From: Pseudoscleropodium purum
Lineage: Eukaryota > Streptophyta > Bryopsida > Hypnales > Brachytheciaceae
NCBI GenBank assembly: GCA_963969395.1
Contig: OZ017800.1
Coordinates: forward strand, 22,042,479-22,106,478
Length of the DNA stretch: 64,000 bases
Direction: 5' to 3'
The notes below the pieces were generated by a model. The model was not told the DNA's origin. It searched no databases and was given only the letters and a program-made list of their open reading frames with translations. This document shows positions 10,704 to 22,900 of this stretch, one piece after another (position 1 is the first letter of the stretch; the number at the start of each line of letters is the position of its first letter). Both the position numbers and the translations under genes were made by a program.

Positions 10704-13700
10704 CTCCCACTTTGTTTGTTGCCAAACAATGTTAAACCCATGGCCTTGCGAAGAACTTCATGTCGCGGCTTACCAAGTGCCTTGGTAAGCACATCCGCCA
10801 CCATGCGCTCCGTAGAAATGTACTTCATCTCAATCACAGCTTCTTCAACCTTCTCACGAATGAAATGGTGTTGAATGTCGATGTGTTTGCTCCGTGAATG
10901 ATGGATTGGATTCTTCACCAAGGCTATGGCACCTTGATTGTCACACATGATGCATGTGCTCTTCTCTTGCTCCAATCCCACATCACTCATGAGTTGCCTT
11001 AGCCATATGGCCTCCCTTGTGCATTGGCTAATAGCCATGTACTCGGCCTCTGTGGTAGACAATGCAATGGTGGGTTGCTTCTTCGAGTTCCACGAAATGG
11101 CACCGCCTCCAAGTATAAACACATAGCCCGTTGTGGATCTCCGGTCCGTTGCATCTCCGGCCCAATCGGCATCACAAAAACCCACCAATGCAAGGCTCTT
11201 GCCTCCAAGTACCAACTTGGCATCCAAAGAACCTTGCAGGTATCGCATGACCCTCTTGACCGCTGCCCAATGCTTTGGCCCACTCTTGGCCATGTGTTGA
11301 CTCACCACACTCATAGCAAATGCTAGGTCAGGCCTTGTAGCTACCATGGCATACATCAAGCTCCCTACCGCGGCTTTGTACGGCACATCTTGCATTTCCG
11401 CCCTCACTCCTTCATACTCTTCCTCCGTGAGCTTAGGCATCTTCTCCTTCATATCAAGAGGTGTTCCAACGGATTTGCAACCCTCCATGTTGAAGCGCTT
11501 CAGTACGCCCTCAATATACTTGCTTTGGCTCATGGTGATGGTGCGGGCAGCCCGTTGCCTTGTAAACTCCACTCCAAGGCAATAGTGTAGCTCACCAAGG
11601 TCGCTCATATCGTATTGGCTCTTCAACATAGCCTTCACTTCCACCATCTTACTCATGGTGTTGGTCATGATGATCAAATCATCCACATATACAATGACAA
11701 TCACCAAATATGCACTTGTTTGTTTGATGTAAAGAAAGTGGTCCGCATGACTCCTCTTATAGCCCTCTCTTGCAAACAATGCATCCACATCCATGTACCA
11801 TGCTCTTCCGGATTGTCTCAACCCATAGATGGCCTTCTTGAGCTTGCACTTGAGGTGTTGGTGGCCCTCTTGCACAAAGCCCTTGGGTTGATCCATGTAG
11901 ATCACCTCTTCAAGCCAAGGATTAAGAAACGCCGTGATCACATCCATTTGGTGCATTTCCAAGTCCATGGCTGCCCCGATTCCCACCATGCATCGAATGG
12001 TGCAAAACTTGGCCACGGGAGCAAAAGTCTCATTGAAGTCCACCCCTTCAACTTGAGAATACCCCTTGGCTACCAATCTCGCTTTGTAGCGCACAATGTT
12101 GCCCAATGCATCTCTCTTGGTGCAAAACACCCACTTGCATCCAACACTTGTACGATCACGAGGAAGGGGAGAAAGTTCCCATGTACCTTTGGCCATAAGT
12201 GAGGCATACTCTTCTTTCATGGCTTGCTCCCACTTGCTTGCATCCGCACTTTTCATGGCTTCTCCCACATTGCATGGATCTCTTGCATACGCCACATTCA
12301 CGTGCTCCACATGCTCTTGAGGTAAGATGTGGTTCTTCCACCATTCTCCAAGCGGCCTCCTTTCTCTTGTAGGATATCTAGACACCTTGGAAGTATCTTC
12401 TTCTTCATCTTCACTTGGTGCCGCACTCGTTGATGGACATGTCTTCTCTGTGGGCGTTGGTGGTGAATCATCATGCTCTTCATCTTCCTTGGTCAAAGCT
12501 TCCATGCTTGGAGATTTGTCCACCTCAATATTAGGTTCCTCCACGCTCCCACTTGGACACATCTCCAAATCATGGCTTGCCCCTTGCTTCTCTTCCACAA
12601 ATGTGACATCTCGACTTTTGATGATCTTCTTCGTCTCTATACACATGAGCCTATAAGCTTTGGAGCCCTCACAATAGCCCACCAACAAACACTTAATGCC
12701 CTTGGCATCAAGCTTGGAACGCTTGGGACTCAAATCTAAAGCATATGCAACGCATCCAAAAATGCGCATGTGCCCAATATTGGGCCTCTTCCCACTCCAA
12801 GCTTGTTGTGGCGTCATAGATGCAATTGCATTGGTGGGGCACCTATTGCGTGTGTAGGCCGCATTGGATATAGCCTCCGCCCAAAGATCATATGTGAGGC
12901 CTTGGGCATGCAACATGGCCCGAGCCATCTCCATAAGTGTGCGATTGGCACGCTCCGCCACACCATTTTGTTGTGGAGTATAAGGCGCTGAAGTTTGGTG
13001 TTGAATGCCATGTTCTCTCATAAAAGCCTCAAAGGCCTTGGACATGTACTCCCCTCCATTGTCCGACCGCAACACCTTCACCTTGTGCCCCGATTCATTC
13101 TCCACAAGTGCCTTCCATGCCTTAAACCTCTCCAATACATCACTCTTGCACTTGAGCATAAACACCCATAGCTTCCTTGAAAAATCATCAATGAAGGTCA
13201 AAAAATACCTTGCACCACCCATGGAAGTGGTCTTCATGGGGCCACACACATCGGAGTGCACAATCTCCAACACCTTGGTTGCCCTTGTGCCTCCATCCCT
13301 TGGGAACGGTTGCCTTGCTTGCTTGCCTTCAATGCAAGCCTCGCACTTCAAATCGCAAGAGCCCTTCTCCACTTGCATGCCTCCCACCATGCTTTGAAGG
13401 GTCTTGACGCTCTTCTCATTGAGGTGGCCCAATCTCTTGTGCCATAGCTCCAAAGAGTGTTGGTGGAGTGCTCCTTGGGCCAAACATGCCATGCTTGTGC
13501 CATTCACACTTTTGAACCTCAATTGATACAAGTTGCCCTCTTTAGGTGCGGTCACAATCATCTCTCCATTGGGTGCACCCAAATCGCAACCCTTGTTGTT
13601 GAATTGCACCTTCAGCTCTTGTGACACCAACTTGCTCACCGAGAGCAAGTTGGCATGCAATTTGGGCACATGCAACGCATCTTGGATGCGAATGGTCTTC

Positions 13701-14683
13701 CTTTGGCCCTTCACCTCCACCTCCACCACGATGCACCCCATGCCAATTGCATCCACCACGCCATTGTCACCCAAATACACCTTGTGGTTGCTAATAGGCT
13801 TATAAGTGAGAAAAGCTTGTCTATGTGGAGTCATATGTTGCGTTGCACCCGAGTCAATGATCCATGTGAACATGTCGGTGTTGTCATACCCATCATTGGC
13901 TGCAAACGCAAAGTCCTCCTCCACTTCCTTGGCACTTGCCTTGTTTGCGCTCTCCCTCTTGGGCAACCTACAAAACCGTGCAAGGTGGCCGGGCTTACCA
14001 CAATTGTAGCACATGCGTGTCTCTTTGCGTGGTTGTGAGCTTCCTCCTTGTCCAATTCGTGAATAGAGTGCGGCCCCTCCTTCTTGGGGCTCATTCTCCT
14101 TCCTCTTGAACACTTCATGCATCAATCTTGCGGTGATGAAGTTGAGGGTGAGCTCCTCCATGGGTCTTGTCTCCAATGCAGTGATAAGATACTCATATGA
14201 AGATGGCAAGCTATCAAGCAAAGTCATGACAATATCTCCATCCGTCACAGGCACCTCCAAACAAGCGAGTTGGTCTGCAAGCGCTTTGACCTTGTTGATG
14301 TGGTCGAGCATGTCTTCATTCTCTTGCATCTTGCACGTGAAGAACTTGCGCCGAATGAAAAGCATGTTGGACAAGCTCTTGGTCTCATGGATGTTGCAAA
14401 GCACCTTCCATGCTTTTGCGGGTCCTTTGCATGCGCGAACATGTGCAAGTTGCCTATCCACAAGATTGCAAGCAATCATGGAAAAGGCCTTCTTGACCCT
14501 CCTCTCATAGGCCTTCTTAACTTTGGCGTCCGCATCGGTTGCGGGTGCTTCTTCGGTGCCCTCCACAATCTCCCACAAGTCCTTCTCGGCCAAGATCATC
14601 TCCATCTTGAATTTCCATAGGCCAAAGTTCTCTCCATTGAACTTGTCAATGACCCTCACGCTATCTCCATCACTAGTGGCCAT
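10685..14683 (-). CDS. Copia-2a Gag-Pol polyprotein, 1332 aa
   Basis: A single frame encodes the whole Ty1/Copia polyprotein. In order: Gag (about 1-220), zinc knuckle CX2CX4HX4C at 225-238, aspartic protease with the DSG triad at 277-279, a pre-integrase region around the WHKRLGH motif, and integrase with D478, D541 and E577 (spacings of 62 and 35, the D-D35-E form). Then follow an acidic linker, reverse transcriptase from about residue 850 with YVDD at 999-1002, and RNase H with CDADWAGD and TTEAEYMA. The start MATSDGD is the first ATG after the leader. The last residues (GSVEDIE) are read from the 3' LTR. No stop or frameshift is present, so it could encode active enzymes. It is probably translated as one precursor cut by its own protease; no frameshift site between gag and pol is needed. 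Confidence 0.95.
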   Translation of the reverse strand: MATSDGDSVRVIDKFNGENFGLWKFKMEMILAEKDLWEIVEGTEEAPATDADAKVKKAYERRVKKAFSMIACNLVDRQLAHVRACKGPAKAWKVLCNIHETKSLSNMLFIRRKFFTCKMQENEDMLDHINKVKALADQLACLEVPVTDGDIVMTLLDSLPSSYEYLITALETRPMEELTLNFITARLMHEVFKRKENEPQEGGAALYSRIGQGGSSQPRKETRMCYNCGKPGHLARFCRLPKRESANKASAKEVEEDFAFAANDGYDNTDMFTWIIDSGATQHMTPHRQAFLTYKPISNHKVYLGDNGVVDAIGMGCIVVEVEVKGQRKTIRIQDALHVPKLHANLLSVSKLVSQELKVQFNNKGCDLGAPNGEMIVTAPKEGNLYQLRFKSVNGTSMACLAQGALHQHSLELWHKRLGHLNEKSVKTLQSMVGGMQVEKGSCDLKCEACIEGKQARQPFPRDGGTRATKVLEIVHSDVCGPMKTTSMGGARYFLTFIDDFSRKLWVFMLKCKSDVLERFKAWKALVENESGHKVKVLRSDNGGEYMSKAFEAFMREHGIQHQTSAPYTPQQNGVAERANRTLMEMARAMLHAQGLTYDLWAEAISNAAYTRNRCPTNAIASMTPQQAWSGKRPNIGHMRIFGCVAYALDLSPKRSKLDAKGIKCLLVGYCEGSKAYRLMCIETKKIIKSRDVTFVEEKQGASHDLEMCPSGSVEEPNIEVDKSPSMEALTKEDEEHDDSPPTPTEKTCPSTSAAPSEDEEEDTSKVSRYPTRERRPLGEWWKNHILPQEHVEHVNVAYARDPCNVGEAMKSADASKWEQAMKEEYASLMAKGTWELSPLPRDRTSVGCKWVFCTKRDALGNIVRYKARLVAKGYSQVEGVDFNETFAPVAKFCTIRCMVGIGAAMDLEMHQMDVITAFLNPWLEEVIYMDQPKGFVQEGHQHLKCKLKKAIYGLRQSGRAWYMDVDALFAREGYKRSHADHFLYIKQTSAYLVIVIVYVDDLIIMTNTMSKMVEVKAMLKSQYDMSDLGELHYCLGVEFTRQRAARTITMSQSKYIEGVLKRFNMEGCKSVGTPLDMKEKMPKLTEEEYEGVRAEMQDVPYKAAVGSLMYAMVATRPDLAFAMSVVSQHMAKSGPKHWAAVKRVMRYLQGSLDAKLVLGGKSLALVGFCDADWAGDATDRRSTTGYVFILGGGAISWNSKKQPTIALSTTEAEYMAISQCTREAIWLRQLMSDVGLEQEKSTCIMCDNQGAIALVKNPIHHSRSKHIDIQHHFIREKVEEAVIEMKYISTERMVADVLTKALGKPRHEVLRKAMGLTLFGNKQSGSVEDIE

Positions 14684-14840
14684 GGTGAATACCTCCCACT
14701 CTACTACAACCCCAAGTGATCCAAATCACTTCAATGTAACCTCAAAATGCACAACTCACTCCCTCGTGGTTGTAACAAGTCCAATAGGGTCCCAAATACC
14801 CTCAATCTTTTTAATAAGACCCTCAATGGTCCTATCCTCT

Positions 14841-15260
14841 CAATTCAGACCTCAAGTGGCCCAAATCTCTCCAATGCATACTCTCGTGCTCCAAATCACT
14901 CAATTCAGACCTCAAATGGCTCAAATCTCTCCAATGCACACTCTCGTGCTCCAAATCACTCAATTCAGACCTCAAATGGCTCAAATCTCTCCAATGCACA
15001 CTCTAGTGCTCCAAATCACTCAATTCAGACCTCAAATGGTCTAAATCTCTCCAATGCACACTCTAGCGCTCCAAATCACTCAATTCAGACCCCAAGTGGT
15101 CTAAATCTCTCCAATGCACACTCTAGTGCTCCAAATCACTCAATTCAAACCCCAAGTGGTTCAAATCTCTCCAATGCACTTCCAAATGATCTAATACACT
15201 CAAATCAGACCTCAAATGATGCAAATCTCTCTTATGAGCACTCAAATGCTTCAAATCACC
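14841..15260 (-). repeat. 60-bp tandem repeats in the Copia-2a leader (six full copies plus a partial)
   Basis: Units start at 14841, 14901, 14961, 15021, 15081 and 15141, with a degenerate copy from 15201. Each carries CAATTCAGAC, TCAAATCTCTCCAATGCA and CCAAATCACT. Copia-2b has three full copies, which explains nearly all of the length difference between the two elements (180 of 182 bp). Confidence 0.92.
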
Positions 15261-15517
15261 TCAATGAAGTATTAAATGCACAAATTAGCCCCTTTGGAGG
15301 AAGAGCTAAACTCTAGCTCCCAACAAAGGCTATGAAGCACCAAATCACACCTCAATGAGCACAAATGAACCCCAAACAACAAAATACCTCACCCAAAGGT
15401 CCAAATCTTCAATGAAAATGCTCCAAATGACTCCAAACTCCACTTGCTCCAAACTCCAATAATGCTCCTCCAACACACCTTGCAATGAGATCCAATCTCT
15501 AATAGCAACTCACATGA

Positions 15518-15531
15518 GTGGGCCCATAACC
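15518..15531 (-). promoter_or_regulatory. Copia-2a primer-binding site, half-tRNA(iMet) type
   Basis: GGTTATGGGCCCAC on the minus strand, directly adjoining the 5' LTR. Confidence 0.75.
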
Positions 15532-15988
15532 TATTGAGAAAAGAAACACTAAGCCAATATATATTCTAATGAAGGGGGATTACAAACAAGTGTGAGAAAG
15601 GGTAGTGAGCCATTGCTAAGAGCTCTCCTCTTATACTACTACTTGGTGGCGTCTCAAGTGTCTTGCAAGTCCTTTCGAATGCCACTTGTAAGCCACCTCT
15701 TGCCACCTCATGGACCACATGGTGGTCCGTCCTCATGCGGCCTTCCACGTGTCTAGACACGTGTCGGTCCATCTATCCTACGCCCTCCACGTGTTTTTGC
15801 CTACCACATGCAAGACACGTGGCGGTTCGCCAACATGCTTCCTTCCACGTGTCCTTGCCTATCCTATGCATGACATGTGGCGATCCTATATTGTTCTTGC
15901 TTTGGCTACAAACAACACCTATCCAACGTTAGCCCATACTACGAGCTTTCACAAACAATCCAAAGCATCCTACTCAATATCTTCAACA
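15532..15988 (-). repeat. Copia-2a 5' LTR (457 bp)
   Basis: Two bases longer than its partner because of an extra AT in the ATATATATT stretch. Same termini as the 3' LTR. Confidence 0.92.
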
Positions 15989-16688
15989 TTCAAATCCTAA
16001 TGAATCTCAAATCCAAGACATGGATGTCATGGGCTAGTGCTACCCCAAATCAGCAAGCACACTCACAATGCTCCTCACAAATAGGGTACTCTACACTCCA
16101 AGTAGCTCAAGACTTCCAATCAGCCCTAAATGGAGGCTACTACTCACAATTAGCACCTCAAGGGTAAGAATGGCCTCCAACAACCCTAGTTGGATCACCA
16201 AAATTCCAATGCAACCTAATTGCCTCTCAATGGCTCCAATCAGCCCTCAATGGATAGTAAATTCCACTACTTTGCCTCACTCACTCACAAGGGCACTAAT
16301 CAGTCCTCAATGGATGGCAAATACCTCAAGCAACCCAAAGGTGCTTCCAAGCCTCACAGAAGACTCTCAGTAGATTGCAATTGGCACAATCACAATCAAC
16401 AATGCACCCAAGTGCACAATCAGCCCTCAATGGGCTCTCAATGTACTCTTCTAAGCACAAACTCGAACTAGGAGCATGCAATCAGCCCTCACAAGGTGCA
16501 ATTACTACCATAAGCAATTTCTCACCCAAAATGCATTCCAAACCTCACAAACCAACCAACAAAAGTCCAAAATAACTCACACCATATGGTTTGTAGGTGA
16601 AAGAGAGACAAAACGTTGATTGTTCCACGAAGCTCTAAGACCTCCTCCAAATGATATGAACTTCTCCCTCAAGCGCAACTCCAAGTGT

Positions 16689-16702
16689 GTGGGCCCATAG
16701 CC
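16689..16702 (-). promoter_or_regulatory. Copia-3 primer-binding site, one mismatch
   Basis: Reads GGCTATGGGCCCAC on the minus strand. One base differs from the other families, consistent with decay of an old element. Confidence 0.65.
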
Positions 16703-16955
16703 TATTGAGAATACGCAGTAATGTATGGGAGAGAGGCTTTACTTAGATGGTAGAAGATACGAAGCCACATGAGTAGGCTCAACTTAAGCTAGAAGCCTTT
16801 CCTAGTTATCCACAAACCATGTGGGATAACTAACTACAATGGATTGCCTTTGACTACGAGCAATACCCATGGACTCTAACACTAACTAAGTGTTTAATGC
16901 TACTCCTAAGGGAGACTATATATTGTCTACACTATTATGTACACAATCTCTAACA
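16703..16955 (-). repeat. Copia-3 5' LTR (253 bp)
   Basis: Pairs with 9941-10193 and is followed by the TAATC target copy. Confidence 0.9.
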
Positions 16956-16960
16956 TAATC

Positions 16961-19900
16961 ATATATTAGTTATTCTTGGTTTTATTACTTATTCTTTACT
17001 TATATATATATCACATGTGGCCTTTCCCTATGGCAAATGCATAATTATATGAATAGTCAAATGATTGCCATAAAACTAACTAGCAACAATATTCATATTA
17101 CAATTACAATTTAGTTAGGTGCTCTACATGATTAAAAAACACACTTATTTTTACAAAAATAGATACTAATACACAAAGTTTATCTCTCATATTTCCTACT
17201 TTGGCTAGGTGTGGTGATACAAAAGATTGCACTATTAATAGTAGTATCTAAAAGCCATAAAATTGCATCCCAATCTATTAAGTCAAAGTACAAATCCACT
17301 TGTACAAATTGCATCAACCTAGCTTCCTATCAAGACATTGCACATGTCAAGTATAAATTTGCTCCCTATGCCACTTATTGTCTCTAAAACCACCTTCTAG
17401 ACTTAAGCCCATAGAAAATTACATGCACCCAACCACTAAGTAAAAATGAAGCACTTTCTAAGGAAGCCAAAATTAAACCCATATTTTTATACAATATAAG
17501 GAGATTAATCATAAGGTAAACTAGGTGGTTATAAAGTTTCAACTTTATATACTTCAAGGACTGCAATTCTAAACAAGAATAATGTCACTCATAAAATTGA
17601 AGGAGTTGAATGGAATTTATAGCAAAAGAAGAAATATACACAACTTCGTGGTAGCAAAGAACAACACCAAGAGGCAAAAATGACTATGGTTTGGACTATG
17701 GCTATGAAAATCATAGAAAGCAAGGAGAAAGAATGACAAAGGTATGTTGAGATTGGGGAGAACAAGAATTAAGAGGTGACAAGAAGCAAACTAAAGGCAA
17801 GAATACTAAAAATATTGTACTACTTTGATGCACTTGGAAGCACTTGCCATTCCCTATGATTATTCTACAATTCTCTAAGTGACTATTTACTAGTACTCTA
17901 GAACTAGTCAACTACACAATGACAGTTTTTATTTTTATTCTTATACAATTTTTCTATATTTTTTTATGACTGACTTGTACACATATGTTCAATTTTGCAA
18001 ACAAATAACACAAGTTATTCAGAAATTGACTTCCAATCATTCCTCATATAAGCCATTGATCATCTTTCAACTTTTCTCTAACACTTTTGAATGAAAAAAA
18101 TGTTACTTTCAATGATCTACAATTGTCTATGCAATGCTTAGAATGAATCACTACAATTCAAGTTACAAACTAGGATATTGAAGACATTCATATTTTCAAA
18201 TAAGGTTGTTCATGGTACTTTTCTTATGAGAATATGAATTCAAATGAATTGAAGGCAAGGTTATATTACAAAAATAATAATGAGAAAGGGTTTAGTTGCT
18301 AGGAAAATTCACTATACAAAAATATTCAAAACCACCTAAGAGTAAGGATAAGATAAATTGTAAAAGATTAGCTACCTAGAAATACAAGTAGGTCTAAAAC
18401 TTAGCCCTTGAAAAATCAATTTAGATAACAATAATAGAATTTCTTTAGAAAATCCTCTAATATGTTCTAAATATGTAGATAATAATTCTTAGAATATACA
18501 TATGTAAATTAATATACCCTTACAATCATCCTAGGCCAAATTTGAAAGCATTGCATTTAATCGCTAATGATCCAAGGGGGGTGTACTTTCAAAATGGGCC
18601 AAAACTACTATGAACTTGAGTAATTTTTTGAACTATTTTTTCTTGAGATCAGATATAATGTAATCATAGGAGCTTTGAATTCACATTGAAAGTGTGAACC
18701 TCAAAAAAATTTAGATTATTTGACAACACAGTTTAGGATATATTTAAGTTTGAAGTTTATTTAAGTCAATGAAAATACAAGGCAATGCACTTCGAAGGAG
18801 AATATTTTGAGATGATGCTTCTTTGTACTTAGTGAAAGACAAGAGAGTTGAAAATGTACATGCTCACAACATTCTAAGCATTTTTCAATTCATGGTAGAG
18901 CTTGCAATGCACAATGGTAACTAAAATGAAAGTAGTGTTTGTAAGGAAAAAAGGAATGCCTATCCTCTCTTTGAATTCTATGGATTTGCTTATTTTGAGG
19001 TGGATCTAAACTTTTTGAGGTGGACATAACTTTGAAAAATTCCAAAAGGTAGAGTTTAGCTTGGAATTTGATGAAGCTATTGTCATAGGATTTATAACAC
19101 AGTTTACTTTTTAGAAATAATTTCATTTTTTTAATTCAAAATTTTAAAACGGGAAGCTCAAAAAAGAGGAGTAATTACCAGAAAATAGTCATTTGGGTTA
19201 TGAAGGGTAAAAAAAACTATATTCATTTTCAAATGCAAATAGTCCAAATGACAAATATTAGATAAAATTAGAGCCTTTGGAAGGTTGTTTGACTTTTGTC
19301 AAGAACTACAAATATAAAAAAATTAAAATTTTTTATTTATTAAATTTATATTCCTATTTTTGTTGTACTTATATTGTTGCCGAAAATCAAATGGCCCTCT
19401 AAGGGCCCTGTACTTCACATTTTACCTACTTCACAAAACATCCAGAACTATAGTATAGAGGTTCAATCTCCAAAGAATGATCAAATAGTCTAACGTAATG
19501 TGACTAGAGTCACTTGTATTCATAAGACTAATCGTTCAATGTTGATTCTAAAAGGAAATAACATTAACATTAACATAACCCATTGTTTCTAGGAATTGGG
19601 ATCACTCAATTATCCAATAACTAATTTCTCTCCGACACACATGGATGCACAATACAAGTATGAAGTCTCAGTCTTATCCTAATGTATTGATTCAAACAAG
19701 AAGCACGCTTAAGTGAAGGAAAACATTAACATATAGCTTTAAGCAAACAAATCTTCAATTCCCTGTTGCATTCGCTTAAAGTGTAGGCTCACAATATCCG
19801 CTTATAGCGTCACTCATCATTCATCAAACCACAAGTTAGTATAACAATTCATCACACTTCAGTGTCTCAATACTTTGTTTATAGCATCCTTCAATTAAAG

Positions 19901-22900
19901 TGCTTAAAGCCATTCTAACACTACAGTTAAAATATACACTCCCTCAACTAGTTAGTGCATTGTAACATTCTCTCACAGCTTTAAGCATTATATAATTCAT
20001 TACAAATGCTTTAAAGCAATTTCTCAACAATAGTCTCCTACAATTGCTTAAGCATATATCACTCCCTGATTAGCTTAAAGCAACTACACATTAATCATCA
20101 TACAACACTCAGCTTTAAGCCATAATGTAATTCAGTCTATACGCTTGAAGCGGACTTCCAATCAGTAAACACAAGGTACATCGCTTAAGCGGCCATCACT
20201 GCACCGTAACATCATACGCTTAAGCGAACATATACTGATTCAATCAATCAGCCAAAACATCACATCAGATTGCTTAAAGTTATAACTCAATTTCCACTCA
20301 ATTGATTTGCTTTAAGCCTCAATGAAATCACACAATGCTAAAGCAATTCAACAATTATAATTTATAAAATCAAAGTTAAATTACAACAGCAACAACAACT
20401 TTAAACACACAGGTATACAAATTCTTCTTTACAAGAGATTACACAGCAATCAACTATATCCAAACTCTGGGACTTCAATTACACACTGATCACACAAAAA
20501 CAAATGCCCAATCATTAGGACTTACACACAATTATCAAATATATGCTTAAAGTTTTATTACAAAAATACTAAACAACAGTTCAACTGGAACACATACTCA
20601 TAAAAACACACACACACATATGACTAAACACAACAGTGAGAAGTGGATGAAGAAGAAGAGCTTCAAGCCATATAATACCAGCCAAAGCATCCCTTCAAAT
20701 CAAACTCGGTTAAACCGTTAATAACTAAAAACTCTTGCACTTCCTGGAATCCTACGGCAATACTCAAAATCAATAACAATTGATCACCTATCACCATGAG
20801 TTTCTATAACCAAGTCTAATTTGATCTCCATTCACACATAAAACCAAAAAAAATTGTTTATTGAACAAATTTATATGCTTACAGGCTCCAAATTTCTTCT
20901 AATGATTGAAGAAGAAGTATTGAGAAGAGGCATTAGCCACCTATTCTAGTCATAAGTATTAATAGCAACAAATTAAAATTGAAGAATTTTATAGGCTCAA
21001 ATTTGTTTGTAAATTTATCATAAATGTAAAATACTTTTAAATTTTATTAAAAAAATTACAAACTATAAAATTTGAAAGAAATTGAAATTTATCATGGAAG
21101 ATGATATGATTTTATATTATTCCTTGATGAATTTTCCTTTCAAGTAAAGCTTGGCTATTTCTTTAGATCTAAATATCTTTATCATTTAGAATTTTATAGG
21201 ATAGATGCTTTTCTATTGCACTATTATGAGTTTATAATTAAATGTTATATTATTTTTAAATTTATTTCAAAATTTTAAAAACTATAAATTATTAAATAAA
21301 TTTTGTAAAACAATTTTACAACTAAAAACACAATTTGTATGAAAATGTGTTGAAATAGTAGAATCTCAAAAGTCTAAACATCCCAAATCTTAGTCACTTG
21401 TTAGTGGTAATGTAGAGAGCAATGGAGCCCTTTTTATTAATGAGGTAAAATATACAAGGGATTTTATTTTGTTAACAATTACTATAGTTTTAAGAAAAAA
21501 TAAAATCTATAGTTTATTTAGAACTCAATTTAAGAAAAATAAATATATACAAAATGCAAACAAGGTATATGTGACTTGCTATAACATTCTTGCAATTAAA
21601 ATTGACATAAATTCAATTCTTTATTAGCCTCTAAGTATGCAACCATCCACTAGATGAATGATGTATATAATTGTTAAAAGTGCACCTCATCTAGTTAATA
21701 CTCATTAGTAAAAATTTCAAATAAAATCACATGATATATCATGGGAAAGAAGACAAAATACTCTACATGAATCACTCATATAGATATGTTGGAAGGAATT
21801 TCAATCATTGATTATAAAATTTTAAGAATGATTATTTCATATTTAGATTGAGTATGTAAGGTTTAAAGCCATAAATAATTTAAAAAAATTTTAAACTTGT
21901 ACTTCATACTCTTAAGGAATGAAAATCAAGTTCTATTGGTCAAAGTTCATTTCATTCATAGTTTCTCAAGTCAATGTAGTATCAATTTATTCAATTTATA
22001 GAATAGATTCAAATCTTTTTTTAAATCTTAAAAGATGAAATTGAGTTGTTGATAAGGAGAAAAACTTCTTTTTAACCCCTAAAGTTCCTTGACTATGTTT
22101 TCACCAAAAACACTCCAAAATTGTCATTTTTAGGACAAGTATCAACAAAAATTTTAAAACATTTTTAGACACATCCAACCGTAGGATCTTGTAGTATGAT
22201 TATTTTAGAAGATGCAGAAAAATTTCAAAAATTTTCACCCTATAGATTGCAAGATATTAGCATTTAAATCAATAAAAAACCTTTTTTTGCCCTACAAAAG
22301 AACCAAGGAGGTGCACTTTACAAGGTCACATTTGTATGAAAAAATGTTCAAAGTGGTTGTGACTCTCTGGATTAATTCTTCAAGGCAAGTTGGATACATA
22401 TTAGATCATTTGGACTTTTACAACATATAGGAAAAAATAGTAAGTAGAACGAAGTAGAAAATGAATCAAAATACTAAATTGTTAATAATTAAGTTATGGA
22501 ATTGAAAAATGCCAATTCCAATGGTTGTAATGTTCTAGTAAACAATCTTCACTTAATATTTTTATTTTTTTTCAAAAATATTGAAAATTGAATTAAATAA
22601 ATGACTTCAAAGTTTATTTTAGAGTAAAGAATCCATGACCACCCGCAAACTAAAACACCTCATAATTTTTGACTCATTGATCAAAATGGAATGATTCAAA
22701 GCTTTCTATGTATATATAAATCTTGGAAAACTAATTTCAAATTCTTGTTTTTGAAAAAAGTGATTTTTTAGATCTACCCAAATTACCTGAGTTGAGAAAC
22801 AAACTACATATTAGGCCATAACTTTTGACTCATATTTCCAAATGTCCTGAAATTCAATGCATGTGAAAGATATTCTTTTTCCACACCTTGTATTAAAATT

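Larger units (their letters stand above)
10249..15988 (-). mobile_element. Copia-2a LTR retrotransposon, full length (5740 bp), intact frame
   Basis: Complete element with LTRs at 10249-10703 and 15532-15988, a primer-binding site and a single 1332-codon frame. The polyprotein is almost identical to that of Copia-2b, with one Leu/Ser difference noticed. The flanking pentamers differ (GCTTT at 10244-10248, TTCAA at 15989-15993), so the two ends probably come from different insertions. The LTRs differ by a 2-bp indel and about seven substitutions by eye. Confidence 0.93.
9941..16955 (-). mobile_element. Copia-3 LTR retrotransposon remnant, gag-pol replaced by Copia-2a
   Basis: Two 253-bp LTRs (9941-10193 and 16703-16955) face each other and are flanked by a perfect 5-bp duplication TAATC (9936-9940 and 16956-16960). 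The LTRs differ at about 20 positions by eye, so this is the oldest complete insertion here. About 55 bp of the 3' end of pol (10194-10248) and about 700 bp of 5' leader (15989-16702) remain; the leader resembles that of Copia-1. Everything between is Copia-2a, whose own flanks do not match. The primer-binding site has one mismatch. Confidence 0.88.

Noticed and set aside
14841..15260. Regular 60-bp repeats considered as a CRISPR array
   Set aside because: The repeats are contiguous without unique spacers, lie in a retrotransposon leader, and the DNA is eukaryotic.
14747..15316. 189-codon frame made of 20-residue repeats on the strand opposite Copia-2a
   Set aside because: The 60-bp leader repeat is divisible by three, so any open frame is repeated. 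It is antisense to the leader and absent at this length from Copia-2b.
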